42,646 nt of DNA from Candidatus Enterenecus merdae (GTDB lineage: Bacteria > Bacillota > Clostridia > Oscillospirales > Oscillospiraceae). The notes beneath the pieces are model-generated. The model saw only the letters and a program-made list of their open reading frames with translations. It searched no databases and was not told the origin of the DNA. The position numbers were made by a program, and so were the translations under genes. Where the stretch lies: contig DVJZ01000027.1 in the NCBI GenBank assembly GCA_018716385.1, positions 1 through 42,646 of the forward strand, given 5' to 3'. Shown in pieces: positions 28,226 through 36,415 of the stretch (position 1 is its first letter; each line of letters opens with the position of its first letter).

Positions 28226-29158
28226 ATGGACTACACCCATAAGCCGGTCCTGCTCCAGGAATGCCTGGAGGGGCTGAAGCTCCGGCCCGACGGGTTCTAT
28301 GTGGACGGCACCCTGGGCCGGGCGGGCCACAGCCGGGCCATCGCCGCACAGCTGACCACCGGGCGGCTGATCTGCATCGACCGGGACCGGGAGGCCCTGG
28401 CGGCAGGGGAACAGCGGCTGGCAGACTACCGGGACCGGGTGGAGCTGGTGCACGGCAACTTTGGGGCCGTGGCCGCTATCCTGGCCGGGCTGGGGGTGGC
28501 TGAGGTGGATGGGATGCTCTTTGATTTGGGCGTGTCCTCCCCCCAGCTGGACGACGGCAGCCGGGGTTTTTCCTACCTGCAAGACGCCCCGCTGGATATG
28601 CGTATGGATCAGTCCGCGCCCCTCACCGCCTATGAGGTGGTAAACGGCTGGGGCCGGGACAGACTAAAAGAGATCCTCTGGCAGTACGGGGAGGAGCGAT
28701 ATGCAGGGCTGATTGCCGGGGCCATTGACCGGGCCAGGGGACAGGCCCCCATCCGGACCACGGGCCAGTTGGCCCAGCTTGTCAGCCAGGCCATGCCGGC
28801 CAAGGCCCGGCGGGAGAAGCAGCACCCGGCCAAGCGGACATTCCAGGCCATCCGGATCGCGGTGAACGACGAGCTGGGAGAGGTGGAGCGGATGCTGGCC
28901 AGCGCTTTGGACCTGCTGCGGCCGGGGGGGCGGCTGGCGGTGATCAGCTTCCACTCTCTGGAGGACAGGCTGGTCAAAACCACCTTTGCCCAGTGGGCGA
29001 AGGGGTGCACCTGCCCGCCGGATTTTCCGGTATGCGTGTGCGGCAAGCAGCCCCGGGCCAGCCTGATCGGCAAGCGGCCGATTACGGCAGGGGCGGCGGA
29101 ATTGGCGGAAAACCCGCGGGCGCGCAGCGCCAAGCTGCGCGTGGCGGAGAAACGATAG
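28226..29158 (+). CDS. rsmH: 16S rRNA (cytosine(1402)-N(4))-methyltransferase RsmH
   Basis: SAM-dependent methyltransferase, 310 residues, historically mraW. N-terminal HKPVLLQECLEGLKLRPDG and DGTLGRAGHSRAIA form the SAM site. The insertion domain contains LFDLGVSSPQLDDGSRGFSY. The C-terminal signature GRLAVISFHSLEDRLVK precedes a Cys-containing segment (CTCPPDFPVCVCGK). One base separates it from the mraZ stop. The next gene is the ftsL-like gene, in the usual dcw order. Confidence 0.96.
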   Translation: MDYTHKPVLLQECLEGLKLRPDGFYVDGTLGRAGHSRAIAAQLTTGRLICIDRDREALAAGEQRLADYRDRVELVHGNFGAVAAILAGLGVAEVDGMLFDLGVSSPQLDDGSRGFSYLQDAPLDMRMDQSAPLTAYEVVNGWGRDRLKEILWQYGEERYAGLIAGAIDRARGQAPIRTTGQLAQLVSQAMPAKARREKQHPAKRTFQAIRIAVNDELGEVERMLASALDLLRPGGRLAVISFHSLEDRLVKTTFAQWAKGCTCPPDFPVCVCGKQPRASLIGKRPITAGAAELAENPRARSAKLRVAEKR

Positions 29159-29225
29159 TGCCCGACAGGGCGCGTGGCGGCCCGGGCTGCCGCCAACACA
29201 ATCCCTTCAAAGGAGCGGTGTCACC

Positions 29226-29783
29226 ATGGCAGCGTCAAACCAGCGCAGGACAAGACGATACAGCACATACGGCAACGTGGCCTATCAGCTTCAGCCGGAG
29301 CGGGACGACCCGCGCCGCGCCGTCCAACGGCCCGGCCGGGACAGCCAGCGGGGCGGCAAGCCGCGGGTGCAGCCCCGGGCCACGCCGGTCTCCCGCCCCC
29401 AAGTGGAGGTGCGCCCCCAGGGAGCGGTGGCCCCCTTTGCCATCGTGGGCTTCCTGGCCGTGGCGGCGTGCGCGCTGCTGCTGGTGATGACCAGCGCCCG
29501 CTTGGCGGTGGTCCGGGACGAGACGGTGGAGCTGCGCACGGCTCTGACCGAGCTGCAAGACGAGGCGCGGAGCCTGCGTGCTCAGTACGAGATGGCCTTT
29601 GACCTGGCGGAGATCGAGCGGCAGATGACGGCCGACGGCTCCATGGTGAAGGCCAACCCCAGCCAGACGGTGTACCTGGACCTGTCAGAGCGGGACAACG
29701 TGGTCTACTACGAGGCGGCCCAGGAGGGGATCGTCGGCCTGATCCGGCGCACTGAGGAGTTCCTGGCCGGCCTGCTGGCATAA
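29226..29783 (+). CDS. ftsL: FtsL-like cell division protein
   Basis: 185 residues, bitopic membrane protein topology: a basic, disordered cytoplasmic tail (about 1-65, many Arg/Pro/Gln), one helix at about 68-90 (FAIVGFLAVAACALLLVM), then a short outer coiled coil (RDETVELRTALTELQDEARS). This is the architecture of FtsL, which links FtsQ/DivIB and FtsB/DivIC to the septal synthase. Sequence identity in this family is always low, so assignment rests on topology and position between rsmH and the PBP gene. The AAAGGAG site lies 11 bases before ATG 29226. The cytoplasmic tail is longer than in Bacillus FtsL. Confidence 0.8.
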   Translation: MAASNQRRTRRYSTYGNVAYQLQPERDDPRRAVQRPGRDSQRGGKPRVQPRATPVSRPQVEVRPQGAVAPFAIVGFLAVAACALLLVMTSARLAVVRDETVELRTALTELQDEARSLRAQYEMAFDLAEIERQMTADGSMVKANPSQTVYLDLSERDNVVYYEAAQEGIVGLIRRTEEFLAGLLA

Positions 29784-29840
29784 TCCGGACTGGGCCGGAC
29801 ATAGACTGTACTGCGAAAGGGACCGAATATCAAAACACAC

Positions 29841-29877
29841 GGGGGGCGTAAGAAGATACCGGATTCTTACGCCCCCC
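29841..29877 (+). other. Perfect 14-bp hairpin between ftsL and the PBP gene
   Basis: GGGGGGCGTAAGAA (29841-29854) pairs perfectly with TTCTTACGCCCCCC (29864-29877) around a nine-base loop. No T-tract follows on either strand, so it is not a standard terminator. In the operon RNA it could mark processing, stabilise an end or slow read-through into the PBP gene 55 bases on. Confidence 0.75.
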
Positions 29878-29932
29878 TCCAGCAACTGACGGGACCTCCA
29901 CCCCGTCTTCTCATCGGAAAAGGAGCGACCAA

Positions 29933-32377
29933 ATGCGCAAGAAAGCCCCAGAACCCAGCCGTCCGTCCGGCAAAAACAACCGCAGCCTGTTCCGGCGCAC
30001 CATCGTCCTCATGGTGCTGCTGGGGGTGGCATTTTTCCTCCCGATGGTGGCCCAGCTCTGGAAGCTGCAGATCACCCAGCACGACTATTGGCAGCAGCGG
30101 GCGGCCAACCAGCAGACCATGGATGTGGAGGTGGATTCCGGGCGGGGCACCATCTACGACAGCCAGGGGGAGGTGTTGGCCATCTCCGCCACCACCTACA
30201 ACCTGATCCTCTCCCCGGCGGACCTGACGAGGAACGTGGACGCGCTGGCCGAGAGCAGCGACCGGCTGCAGGATGAGGACGGCCGAACAGACCCGGAAAA
30301 GGTGCAGGCGCTGCTGGACGAGACCAGGCAGAATGTGGCGCAGTTTCTGGCCGGGCTGCTGGACCAGGACGAGGTGCGCTTCCTGACCCGGTTGGAGCGG
30401 ACCGACTCCTACTATGAGCAGCTGGCCACCTACCTGGAGGAGGACGTAGCTGAGCAGGTGCGGGAGTTCATCGCCGGATATTCTGAGCAGACGGGCTGGA
30501 ACGTGGGCATGTCCAGCATCCTCTACCTGGTGGAGACCGCCCAGCGCTACTATCCCCAGTCGTCTACCGCGTCCCACATCCTGGGCTTCATCTCCGAGAA
30601 CGAGGACAGCGGGGGGAAGCGGGTGGGCGCCCAGGGGTTGGAGGCGGCCTATCAGGACCTGCTCAGCGGCACCTCCGGCCTGGTGGTCACGGGCAGGACC
30701 GCCCTGGGCAGCGAGCTTTTGACCAGCTATGAGGAATATTTTGACGGTCAGAATGGGTATGATCTCCACCTGACCATCGACGCCAACATCCAGGCCATGG
30801 CCGAGCAGACTCTGGCCGAGGGGATCGAGACTTACGACGTGCAAAACGGAGGGTTTTGCCTGGTGATGGACCCATCCACCGGTGCGATCCTGGCCATGGC
30901 CAGTTCCCCAGATTTTGACCCCAACGACTACGACGCCATCATCACCCAGAGCCTGCAGGAGCAGTTGGACGCGGTGGCTGCCCAGTACGGAGCGGACAGC
31001 GAGGAGTATGCCCAGGCGTGGAGAGCGGCGTACAACAGCCAGCTGCTCAACAAGGCGGTGAGCTTCACCTACGAGCCCGGCTCCGTGTTCAAGCCCCTCA
31101 CCGTGGCCATCGCCCTGGAGGAAGGGATCATCGATCCGGACGACCACTACTACTGCGGCGGTTCCAAGGTGGTGGGGGACCGGACGATTGGTTGTCACAA
31201 CCGCAACGGCCATGGGGACCAGACGGTGACCCAGGCGCTGGAGAACTCCTGCAACGTGGCCCTGATGGACATCGGCGAGCAGATTGGCGCGGAGCTGATG
31301 TGGCAGTATTTTGAGGACTACGGCCTGAAGGACATCACCGGCATCGACCTGGCCGGAGAGGAGGACAGCATCTTCTGGGAGGAGGACACCTTCAAAGGCC
31401 CCTATGGGGCCCAGTCGGTGGCGGTGGCCTCCTTCGGCCAGACCTTCCGCATCACCCCCATCCAGATGATCCGCTCCTTTGCCAGCGTCATCAACGGCGG
31501 CCACCTGCTCACCCCCTACCTGGTGCAGTCGGTTACCGACGAGGACGGCAATACCGTGTACTACCACGAGACGCAGGAGGTGCGCCAGGTGATCAGCGAG
31601 ACCACCTCGGCCACCATCCGGGGTATGCTGGAGAGCGTGGTGAGCAACGGCTCGGGCCATAACGCCTATATGGCTGGCTACCGCATTGCGGGCAAGACGG
31701 GCACCTCGGAAAAGATCGACGAGGACAGCGGCGACGTCATCTGCTCCTTCATGGGCTTTGCCCCGGTGGATAACCCCCAGGTGCTGGTGCTGCTGGCTTA
31801 CGATTCGCCCCGGCGCTCCGCCCCCGGCTCCAATTATACAGCATCGGGCACCTACATCAGCGGGGGCAACATCACTGCGCCCATGGCCGGGCAGCTCATT
31901 GCGGACATTCTGGACTATCTGGATGTGGAGAAGCAGTACACCACCGAGGAGCTGGCCGGCAGTGACACGGCCATGATCCAGGTCACCGGCAACGAGCTGA
32001 CCCGAGCCATCACCCGGCTGCAAGACCAGGGGCTGAATGCCCGCACGGTGGGCACCGGAAACACGGTCACCGCCCAGGTGCCAGCCGCAGGGGTGGTGAT
32101 CCCCGGGGGATCCACTGTGATCCTTTACCTGGGTGATCAGGTGCCGGAGGAGCAGGTGGAGGTGCCAAACGTGTCCGGGATGTCTCCCACCCGGGCCAAG
32201 GAGGCGCTGGAGAACATAGGGTTGTTCCTGCGCTCCACCGGCGCTGCTAGCTACCAGGACGCCGGGGTGGAGGCCATCAGCCAGTCCATCCAGGCCGGTT
32301 CTATGGTGGCCCCAGGCACCGTGGTGGAGGTACAGTTTGCCAGCACGGTGATCGACTATGCTGTCCAGAACGCATAG
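29933..32377 (+). CDS. Class B penicillin-binding protein with PASTA domains (SpoVD/FtsI type)
   Basis: Peptidoglycan transpeptidase of 814 residues working with FtsW at the septum, or with its partner in spore cortex synthesis if it is the SpoVD paralogue. One N-terminal helix (about 23-43) anchors it. The dimerisation domain follows (DSGRGTIYDSQGEVLA). Transpeptidase motifs are S384VFK, SCN from Ser439 and KTGTSEK from Lys588. Two C-terminal PASTA domains are seen (the second begins VEVPNVSGMSPTRAKEALEN). A PASTA pair is seen in SpoVD and in some FtsI/Pbp2B proteins, so position in the dcw cluster does not settle which it is. Its stop overlaps the next start by 20 bases. Confidence 0.93.
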   Translation: MRKKAPEPSRPSGKNNRSLFRRTIVLMVLLGVAFFLPMVAQLWKLQITQHDYWQQRAANQQTMDVEVDSGRGTIYDSQGEVLAISATTYNLILSPADLTRNVDALAESSDRLQDEDGRTDPEKVQALLDETRQNVAQFLAGLLDQDEVRFLTRLERTDSYYEQLATYLEEDVAEQVREFIAGYSEQTGWNVGMSSILYLVETAQRYYPQSSTASHILGFISENEDSGGKRVGAQGLEAAYQDLLSGTSGLVVTGRTALGSELLTSYEEYFDGQNGYDLHLTIDANIQAMAEQTLAEGIETYDVQNGGFCLVMDPSTGAILAMASSPDFDPNDYDAIITQSLQEQLDAVAAQYGADSEEYAQAWRAAYNSQLLNKAVSFTYEPGSVFKPLTVAIALEEGIIDPDDHYYCGGSKVVGDRTIGCHNRNGHGDQTVTQALENSCNVALMDIGEQIGAELMWQYFEDYGLKDITGIDLAGEEDSIFWEEDTFKGPYGAQSVAVASFGQTFRITPIQMIRSFASVINGGHLLTPYLVQSVTDEDGNTVYYHETQEVRQVISETTSATIRGMLESVVSNGSGHNAYMAGYRIAGKTGTSEKIDEDSGDVICSFMGFAPVDNPQVLVLLAYDSPRRSAPGSNYTASGTYISGGNITAPMAGQLIADILDYLDVEKQYTTEELAGSDTAMIQVTGNELTRAITRLQDQGLNARTVGTGNTVTAQVPAAGVVIPGGSTVILYLGDQVPEEQVEVPNVSGMSPTRAKEALENIGLFLRSTGAASYQDAGVEAISQSIQAGSMVAPGTVVEVQFASTVIDYAVQNA

Positions 32378-32900
32378 CAGGCCGGAGGCCATCGCGGTGG
32401 TGGGGGGCGGAGACACATTGACGGCGGGGCTGCTGGGCGGGCTCACCGGCTGCCCGGTGGAGCGGCTCACTCCCTGCCAGGCGGTGGCAGCGGCCCAGGA
32501 GGGACGCTGGTACCGGGCGGTGGTGGTGGAGAACTTCGAGCCCCGGGACCGGCGCAGCCTATCGGGCTGTGCCGCCGCCCGTTGGGCGCTGTCCCAGCGG
32601 ACGCAGGTCACGGTGGTGGCGCTGGACGACCAGGAGGGGCGCCGGCTGGCCGCCGAGCTGCCTGGACGGGTCTACGCCTACTCCGACGGTCGGCCTCAGG
32701 CCGACCTGACGGCTAAGAATGTGCGCCTGCGGGCCGATCGGCTGGAGTTTGAGGCCCTGACAGACGGGGGGCTGACCCGGGTACGAGTGCCCCTGGGGGA
32801 CCGGCCCCGGCTGTACGACCACCTGGCCGCCCTGGCTGGCGCGCTGGCGGTGGGGATGCCGCTGGAGCGGGCGGCGCGGCTGTTGGAGCAGCGGGAGTAG
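32358..32900 (+). CDS. Short Mur-ligase-like protein with degenerate P-loop
   Basis: 180 residues lying where murE and murF normally sit. The first part, AIAVVGGGDTLTAGLLGGLTG, has the strand-loop-helix layout of a Mur ligase P-loop (usually T-G-T-N-G-K-T-T), but the ATP-binding Lys is gone. Residues about 90-120 (VTVVALDDQEGRRLAAELPG) look like the Mur 'N-x-D-D' strand region. Residues about 124-175 (ADLTAKNVRLRADRLEFEAL, then DHLAALAGALAVGMPLE) match the end of a Mur central domain. The UDP-binding N-terminal and C-terminal domains are absent. It cannot be a normal ligase. It may be a degenerate or regulatory Mur homologue. It overlaps the PBP gene by 20 bases. No known name. Confidence 0.65.
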   Translation: MLSRTHSRPEAIAVVGGGDTLTAGLLGGLTGCPVERLTPCQAVAAAQEGRWYRAVVVENFEPRDRRSLSGCAAARWALSQRTQVTVVALDDQEGRRLAAELPGRVYAYSDGRPQADLTAKNVRLRADRLEFEALTDGGLTRVRVPLGDRPRLYDHLAALAGALAVGMPLERAARLLEQRE

Positions 32901-32929
32901 ACAAAAGACAGGAGATGGAGGTCATCCCT

Positions 32930-33916
32930 ATGAGAATGGTATTGGCGGGCCTGCTGGCCTTTGTGGTCTCCGCGGTGGTGGGGCGGTTTCTCATCCCCAC
33001 CCTTCGGGCCATGAAGGCGGGGCAATCCATCAAGGAGATCGGGCCAAACTGGCACCGGGCCAAGCAGGGCACACCCACCATGGGTGGGATCATGTTCATG
33101 GTGGCCTGCGCGGTGGCGGTAGCCGTCTTTGGTTGGCAGGACCTGGCGGCGGGGGACTGGTCGGCCTTTTCTGTACTGGCCCTGGCCCTGCTGTATGGGG
33201 CCATCGGTTTTGTGGACGACTACGCCAAGATCCGCAAGCGGGAGAACACCGGGCTGACCGCGGGGTGGAAGTTTTTGCTGCAGCTGGCGGTGGCCATCGC
33301 CTTCCTGGCCCTGCTGCGCCTGGGCGGGCACCTGTCCCCCAACCTGTATCTGCCCTTCATCAACCTGTCTGTGGGGTTGCCCTGGGCGGTATATCTGGTC
33401 TTTGCCGCCTTTGTGGTGGTGGGCTGCGTCAACGCTGTCAACCTCACCGATGGCCTGGACGGACTGGCCGGATCGGTGACGCTGCCGGTGGCGGTGTTCT
33501 TCGCAGTGCTCTCTGCCTGGTGGGACCGGGGGGCGGTGGGGGTGTTCGCCGGGGCGCTGGCCGGTGGCCTGCTGGGCTTCCTGCTCTACAACTTCCATCC
33601 GGCCAAGGTGTTCATGGGGGATACCGGCTCGCTGTTTTTGGGCGGGGCGGTGTGCGGCATGGCCTTTGCCCTGGACGTCCCCCTGGTGCTGGTGCCGGTG
33701 GGCATCATCTACATTGTGGAGACCATGAGCGACATCTTACAGGTGGGCTACTTCAAGCTGACCCACGGCAAGCGGATCTTCCGCATGGCTCCCCTGCACC
33801 ACCACCTGGAGCTGGGCGGATGGGGAGAGGTGCGCATCGTGCTCACCTTCGCAGGCATCACCGTGGCCTTCTGCCTTCTGGCCTTTGTGGGGGTGATGTA
33901 CCGCTACGGGATGTGA
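32930..33916 (+). CDS. mraY: Phospho-N-acetylmuramoyl-pentapeptide-transferase MraY
   Basis: Makes lipid I by moving phospho-MurNAc-pentapeptide onto undecaprenyl phosphate; polytopic membrane enzyme, 328 residues with about ten helices. Motifs: HRAKQGTPTMGG near the N-terminus, a DDYAK loop (FVDDYAKIRKREN), NAVNLTDGLDGLAG, KVFMGDTGSLFLGG and the MraY-specific APLHHHLELGGW near the end. ATG 32930 is preferred because GGAGG is 8 bases upstream and MRMVLAGLLAFVV starts the first helix; ATG 32915 would add five residues. In this cluster ftsW follows directly, with no murD between. Confidence 0.96.
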   Translation: MRMVLAGLLAFVVSAVVGRFLIPTLRAMKAGQSIKEIGPNWHRAKQGTPTMGGIMFMVACAVAVAVFGWQDLAAGDWSAFSVLALALLYGAIGFVDDYAKIRKRENTGLTAGWKFLLQLAVAIAFLALLRLGGHLSPNLYLPFINLSVGLPWAVYLVFAAFVVVGCVNAVNLTDGLDGLAGSVTLPVAVFFAVLSAWWDRGAVGVFAGALAGGLLGFLLYNFHPAKVFMGDTGSLFLGGAVCGMAFALDVPLVLVPVGIIYIVETMSDILQVGYFKLTHGKRIFRMAPLHHHLELGGWGEVRIVLTFAGITVAFCLLAFVGVMYRYGM

Positions 33917-33984
33917 GCGCGGGAGAGACGGCGGATGGGATCCGACCTAGAGCAGAAAAATCCCCTGTGAGGAGGTGAGCGCCC

Positions 33985-35205
33985 TTGAGACGAAGGGCCA
34001 AACGGGATCTGACCGTGGAACAGCAGCTGGCCAGGGGGCCCATCGACCTGCCCTTTCTGGCGCTGGTGCTGCTGCTGACCATCATCGGGCTGGTCATGCT
34101 GCTGTCGGCCTCCTATGCCTCAGCCTACTATGACATAGAGGGGGAGACGGGGGGCAACCCCTATTACTACTTCCTGCGCCAGCTGACCTTTGCCGTGATT
34201 GGCCTGGTGGCCATGTTTGCCGTGACTAAGATCGACTACCAATGGCTGCGCCTATTGTCCATGCCAGCCATCTTCGCCTCGGTGGTGCTGCTGGTGCTGG
34301 TGCTCACCCCCCTGGGCCGGTCTGGGGGCGGGGCTCAGCGCTGGCTGAACCTGGGCATCCGCTTCCAGCCGCTGGAGGTGGCCAAGGTGTCCATCATCAT
34401 GTTTTTCGCTGCCCGGCTGTCCAAGCGAAACGACCAACTCAAAGGCCCGCCGAAAAAGTGGAACCGGCGCAGCCTGACCGGGCGCGTCGGGGCCTTCCTG
34501 GAACGGATCGGCTTTCTGGAGCTGGTGCCCTACGGGGCAATCCTGCTGCTGGTGCTGTTCCTGCTCTACCAGCAGCCCCATATGTCGGGGATGATCCTGG
34601 TGCTGCTGTCGGCCGCGGCGGTCCTGTTCGCCTCCGGCATCGGGCTGTACTGGTTCGTCGGGGCGGTCGTCCTGTCTGGTGGCGCGCTGTGGTTTCTCAT
34701 CACTCAGACGGAGTATATGACAGCCCGCATCAACGTCTGGTTGGACCCGCTCAGCGATCTGCAACACGGCGGCTACCAGCTTTGGCAGTCCCAGATTGCC
34801 ATCGGCTCGGGCGGGCTGCTGGGGGTGGGGCTGGGCAACAGCCGGCAGAAGTACATGTTCCTGCCCGAGGAGCACAACGACTTCATCTTTGCCATCGTCT
34901 GCGAGGAGCTGGGGCTGGTGGGGGCCTGCCTGATCATCGCGCTGTTCGCCCTGCTCATCATCCGGGGCTTCTGGCTGGCCCTCCACGCCCGGGACCGGTT
35001 CGGCACCCTGCTCATCGTGGGGCTGACCGCACTGACGGCGGCCCAGGTGCTGCTCAACCTGGGAGTGGTCACCGGAGCGCTGCCCACCACCGGCATCTCG
35101 CTGCCCTTCTTCAGCTATGGCGGCACCGCCCTGGTGGTGCAGCTGGCCTCCATGGGGGTGGTGATGGGGGTATCGAGGCAGATCGTGGCGCCAAAAGCGG
35201 AGTAG
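33985..35205 (+). CDS. ftsW: FtsW-type lipid II polymerase/flippase (SEDS)
   Basis: Septal glycosyltransferase of the SEDS family working with the class B PBP; 406 residues, about ten membrane helices. Family landmarks are RSGGGAQRWLNLGIRFQPLE, KVSIIMFFAARL, RQKYMFLPEEHNDFIFAIV and GALPTTGISLPFFSYGGTAL. TTG 33985 is supported by a GAGGAGGTG site 9 bases upstream. In-frame start codons earlier are excluded by a stop before the site. It lies between mraY and murG as in other Firmicutes, though murD is missing. Confidence 0.95.
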   Translation: MRRRAKRDLTVEQQLARGPIDLPFLALVLLLTIIGLVMLLSASYASAYYDIEGETGGNPYYYFLRQLTFAVIGLVAMFAVTKIDYQWLRLLSMPAIFASVVLLVLVLTPLGRSGGGAQRWLNLGIRFQPLEVAKVSIIMFFAARLSKRNDQLKGPPKKWNRRSLTGRVGAFLERIGFLELVPYGAILLLVLFLLYQQPHMSGMILVLLSAAAVLFASGIGLYWFVGAVVLSGGALWFLITQTEYMTARINVWLDPLSDLQHGGYQLWQSQIAIGSGGLLGVGLGNSRQKYMFLPEEHNDFIFAIVCEELGLVGACLIIALFALLIIRGFWLALHARDRFGTLLIVGLTALTAAQVLLNLGVVTGALPTTGISLPFFSYGGTALVVQLASMGVVMGVSRQIVAPKAE

Positions 35206-35218
35206 GAGCGTGAGCGCG

Positions 35219-36334
35219 ATGCGTGTGGTATTCACCTGCGGCGGCTCGGCGGGCCATGTCAATCCGGCCCTGGCGGTGGCCCAGGTCTTTCAGGTGGAAG
35301 ATCCCGGCTGCCAGATCCTGTTCATCGGGGCTGAGCGGGGGATGGAGCGGCGCCTGGTGGGCCAGGCGGGCTACCCCATCCGGACGGTACGGGTGTCCAC
35401 CTTTGAGCGGGCCTGGGGGTGGAAGGTGCTGCGGCACAACCTGAAAAGCGCGGCGCAGGTACCCGTGGGCCGGCGGCAGGCGGCGGCCATCCTGCGTCAG
35501 TTCCGGCCTGACCTGGTGGTGGGGACGGGGGGATACGCCTCCTTCCCCGCGGTGCGGGAGGCGGCCCGGATGGGCATCCCCACCGCCATCCATGAGTCCA
35601 ATGTCTCTCCGGGACTGACCACCCGGGCGCTGGCGGACAAGGTGGACCTGGTCATGGTGGGCTTTCCCGAGGCGGCGGCCAGCTATCAGCGGGCCAAGCG
35701 GGTGGCGGTGACGGGCACCCCTGTGCGGGGGGAGTTCTTCACCCTGGACCGGGCCCAGGCCCGGCAGGCCCTGGGCCTGCCCGACAGCCAACCACTGGTG
35801 GTGTCCTTCTGGGGCTCCCAGGGGGCCGGGCACATGAGCGCGCACACGGTGGAGCTGGTGGAGCGCTGGGCTTCTGAGGGGCGCAGGTTCCACTACATCC
35901 ACGCCGCGGGCCGGGACTATGAGGAGATGCGCCAGGCGCTGGCGGACCGGGGGGTGCAGGTGAGCGACCAGGAGGTGCGCCCCTACATCGACGATATGCC
36001 GGTGGTGATGGCGGCGGCGGATCTGGTCATCTGCCGGGCGGGGGCATCCACTCTGGGGGAACTCACCGCCCTGGGCAAGCCGGCCATTCTGGTGCCCTCC
36101 CCCTTTGTGGCGGCCAACCACCAGTACAAGAACGCCAAGGTGCTGGCCGACCGGGGGGGCGCGCTGCTGATGGAGGAGGCGGGATGTACGGGGGAGAGGC
36201 TGTATCGCGCTGCCCTGGAGCTGCTGGCCGATGGCAGCCGCCGCGCGGCCATGGGCCGGGCGCTCCGGGCGCTGGCAACCCCAAACGCGGCCCAGGACAT
36301 CCACCGGGCGCTGCTGGCGCTGCTGGGCCGATGA
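35219..36334 (+). CDS. murG: UDP-N-acetylglucosamine transferase MurG
   Basis: Membrane-associated glycosyltransferase that converts lipid I to lipid II; 371 residues. The N-domain loop is GGSAGHVNPALAVAQVF; the acceptor side includes GTGGYASFPAVREAARMGIPT and HESNVSPG. The donor-binding C-domain has WGSQGAGHMSA (where GGS-x-GA is usual, so a Trp replaces the first Gly), RAGASTLGELTALGKPAILVP and ANHQYKNA. ATG 35219 lies 10 bases after AGGAG; GTG 35210 in the same frame would add three residues but has a one-base gap to that site. ftsW ends 13 bases upstream. Confidence 0.94.
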   Translation: MRVVFTCGGSAGHVNPALAVAQVFQVEDPGCQILFIGAERGMERRLVGQAGYPIRTVRVSTFERAWGWKVLRHNLKSAAQVPVGRRQAAAILRQFRPDLVVGTGGYASFPAVREAARMGIPTAIHESNVSPGLTTRALADKVDLVMVGFPEAAASYQRAKRVAVTGTPVRGEFFTLDRAQARQALGLPDSQPLVVSFWGSQGAGHMSAHTVELVERWASEGRRFHYIHAAGRDYEEMRQALADRGVQVSDQEVRPYIDDMPVVMAAADLVICRAGASTLGELTALGKPAILVPSPFVAANHQYKNAKVLADRGGALLMEEAGCTGERLYRAALELLADGSRRAAMGRALRALATPNAAQDIHRALLALLGR

Positions 36335-36415
36335 GGGCCCGGCGGCGGACTGGGAACCGGGTAGGCCCTTTCCACATAGGATGGAGGGATTTCATCCATG
36401 TGGGGAGGCTTTACC

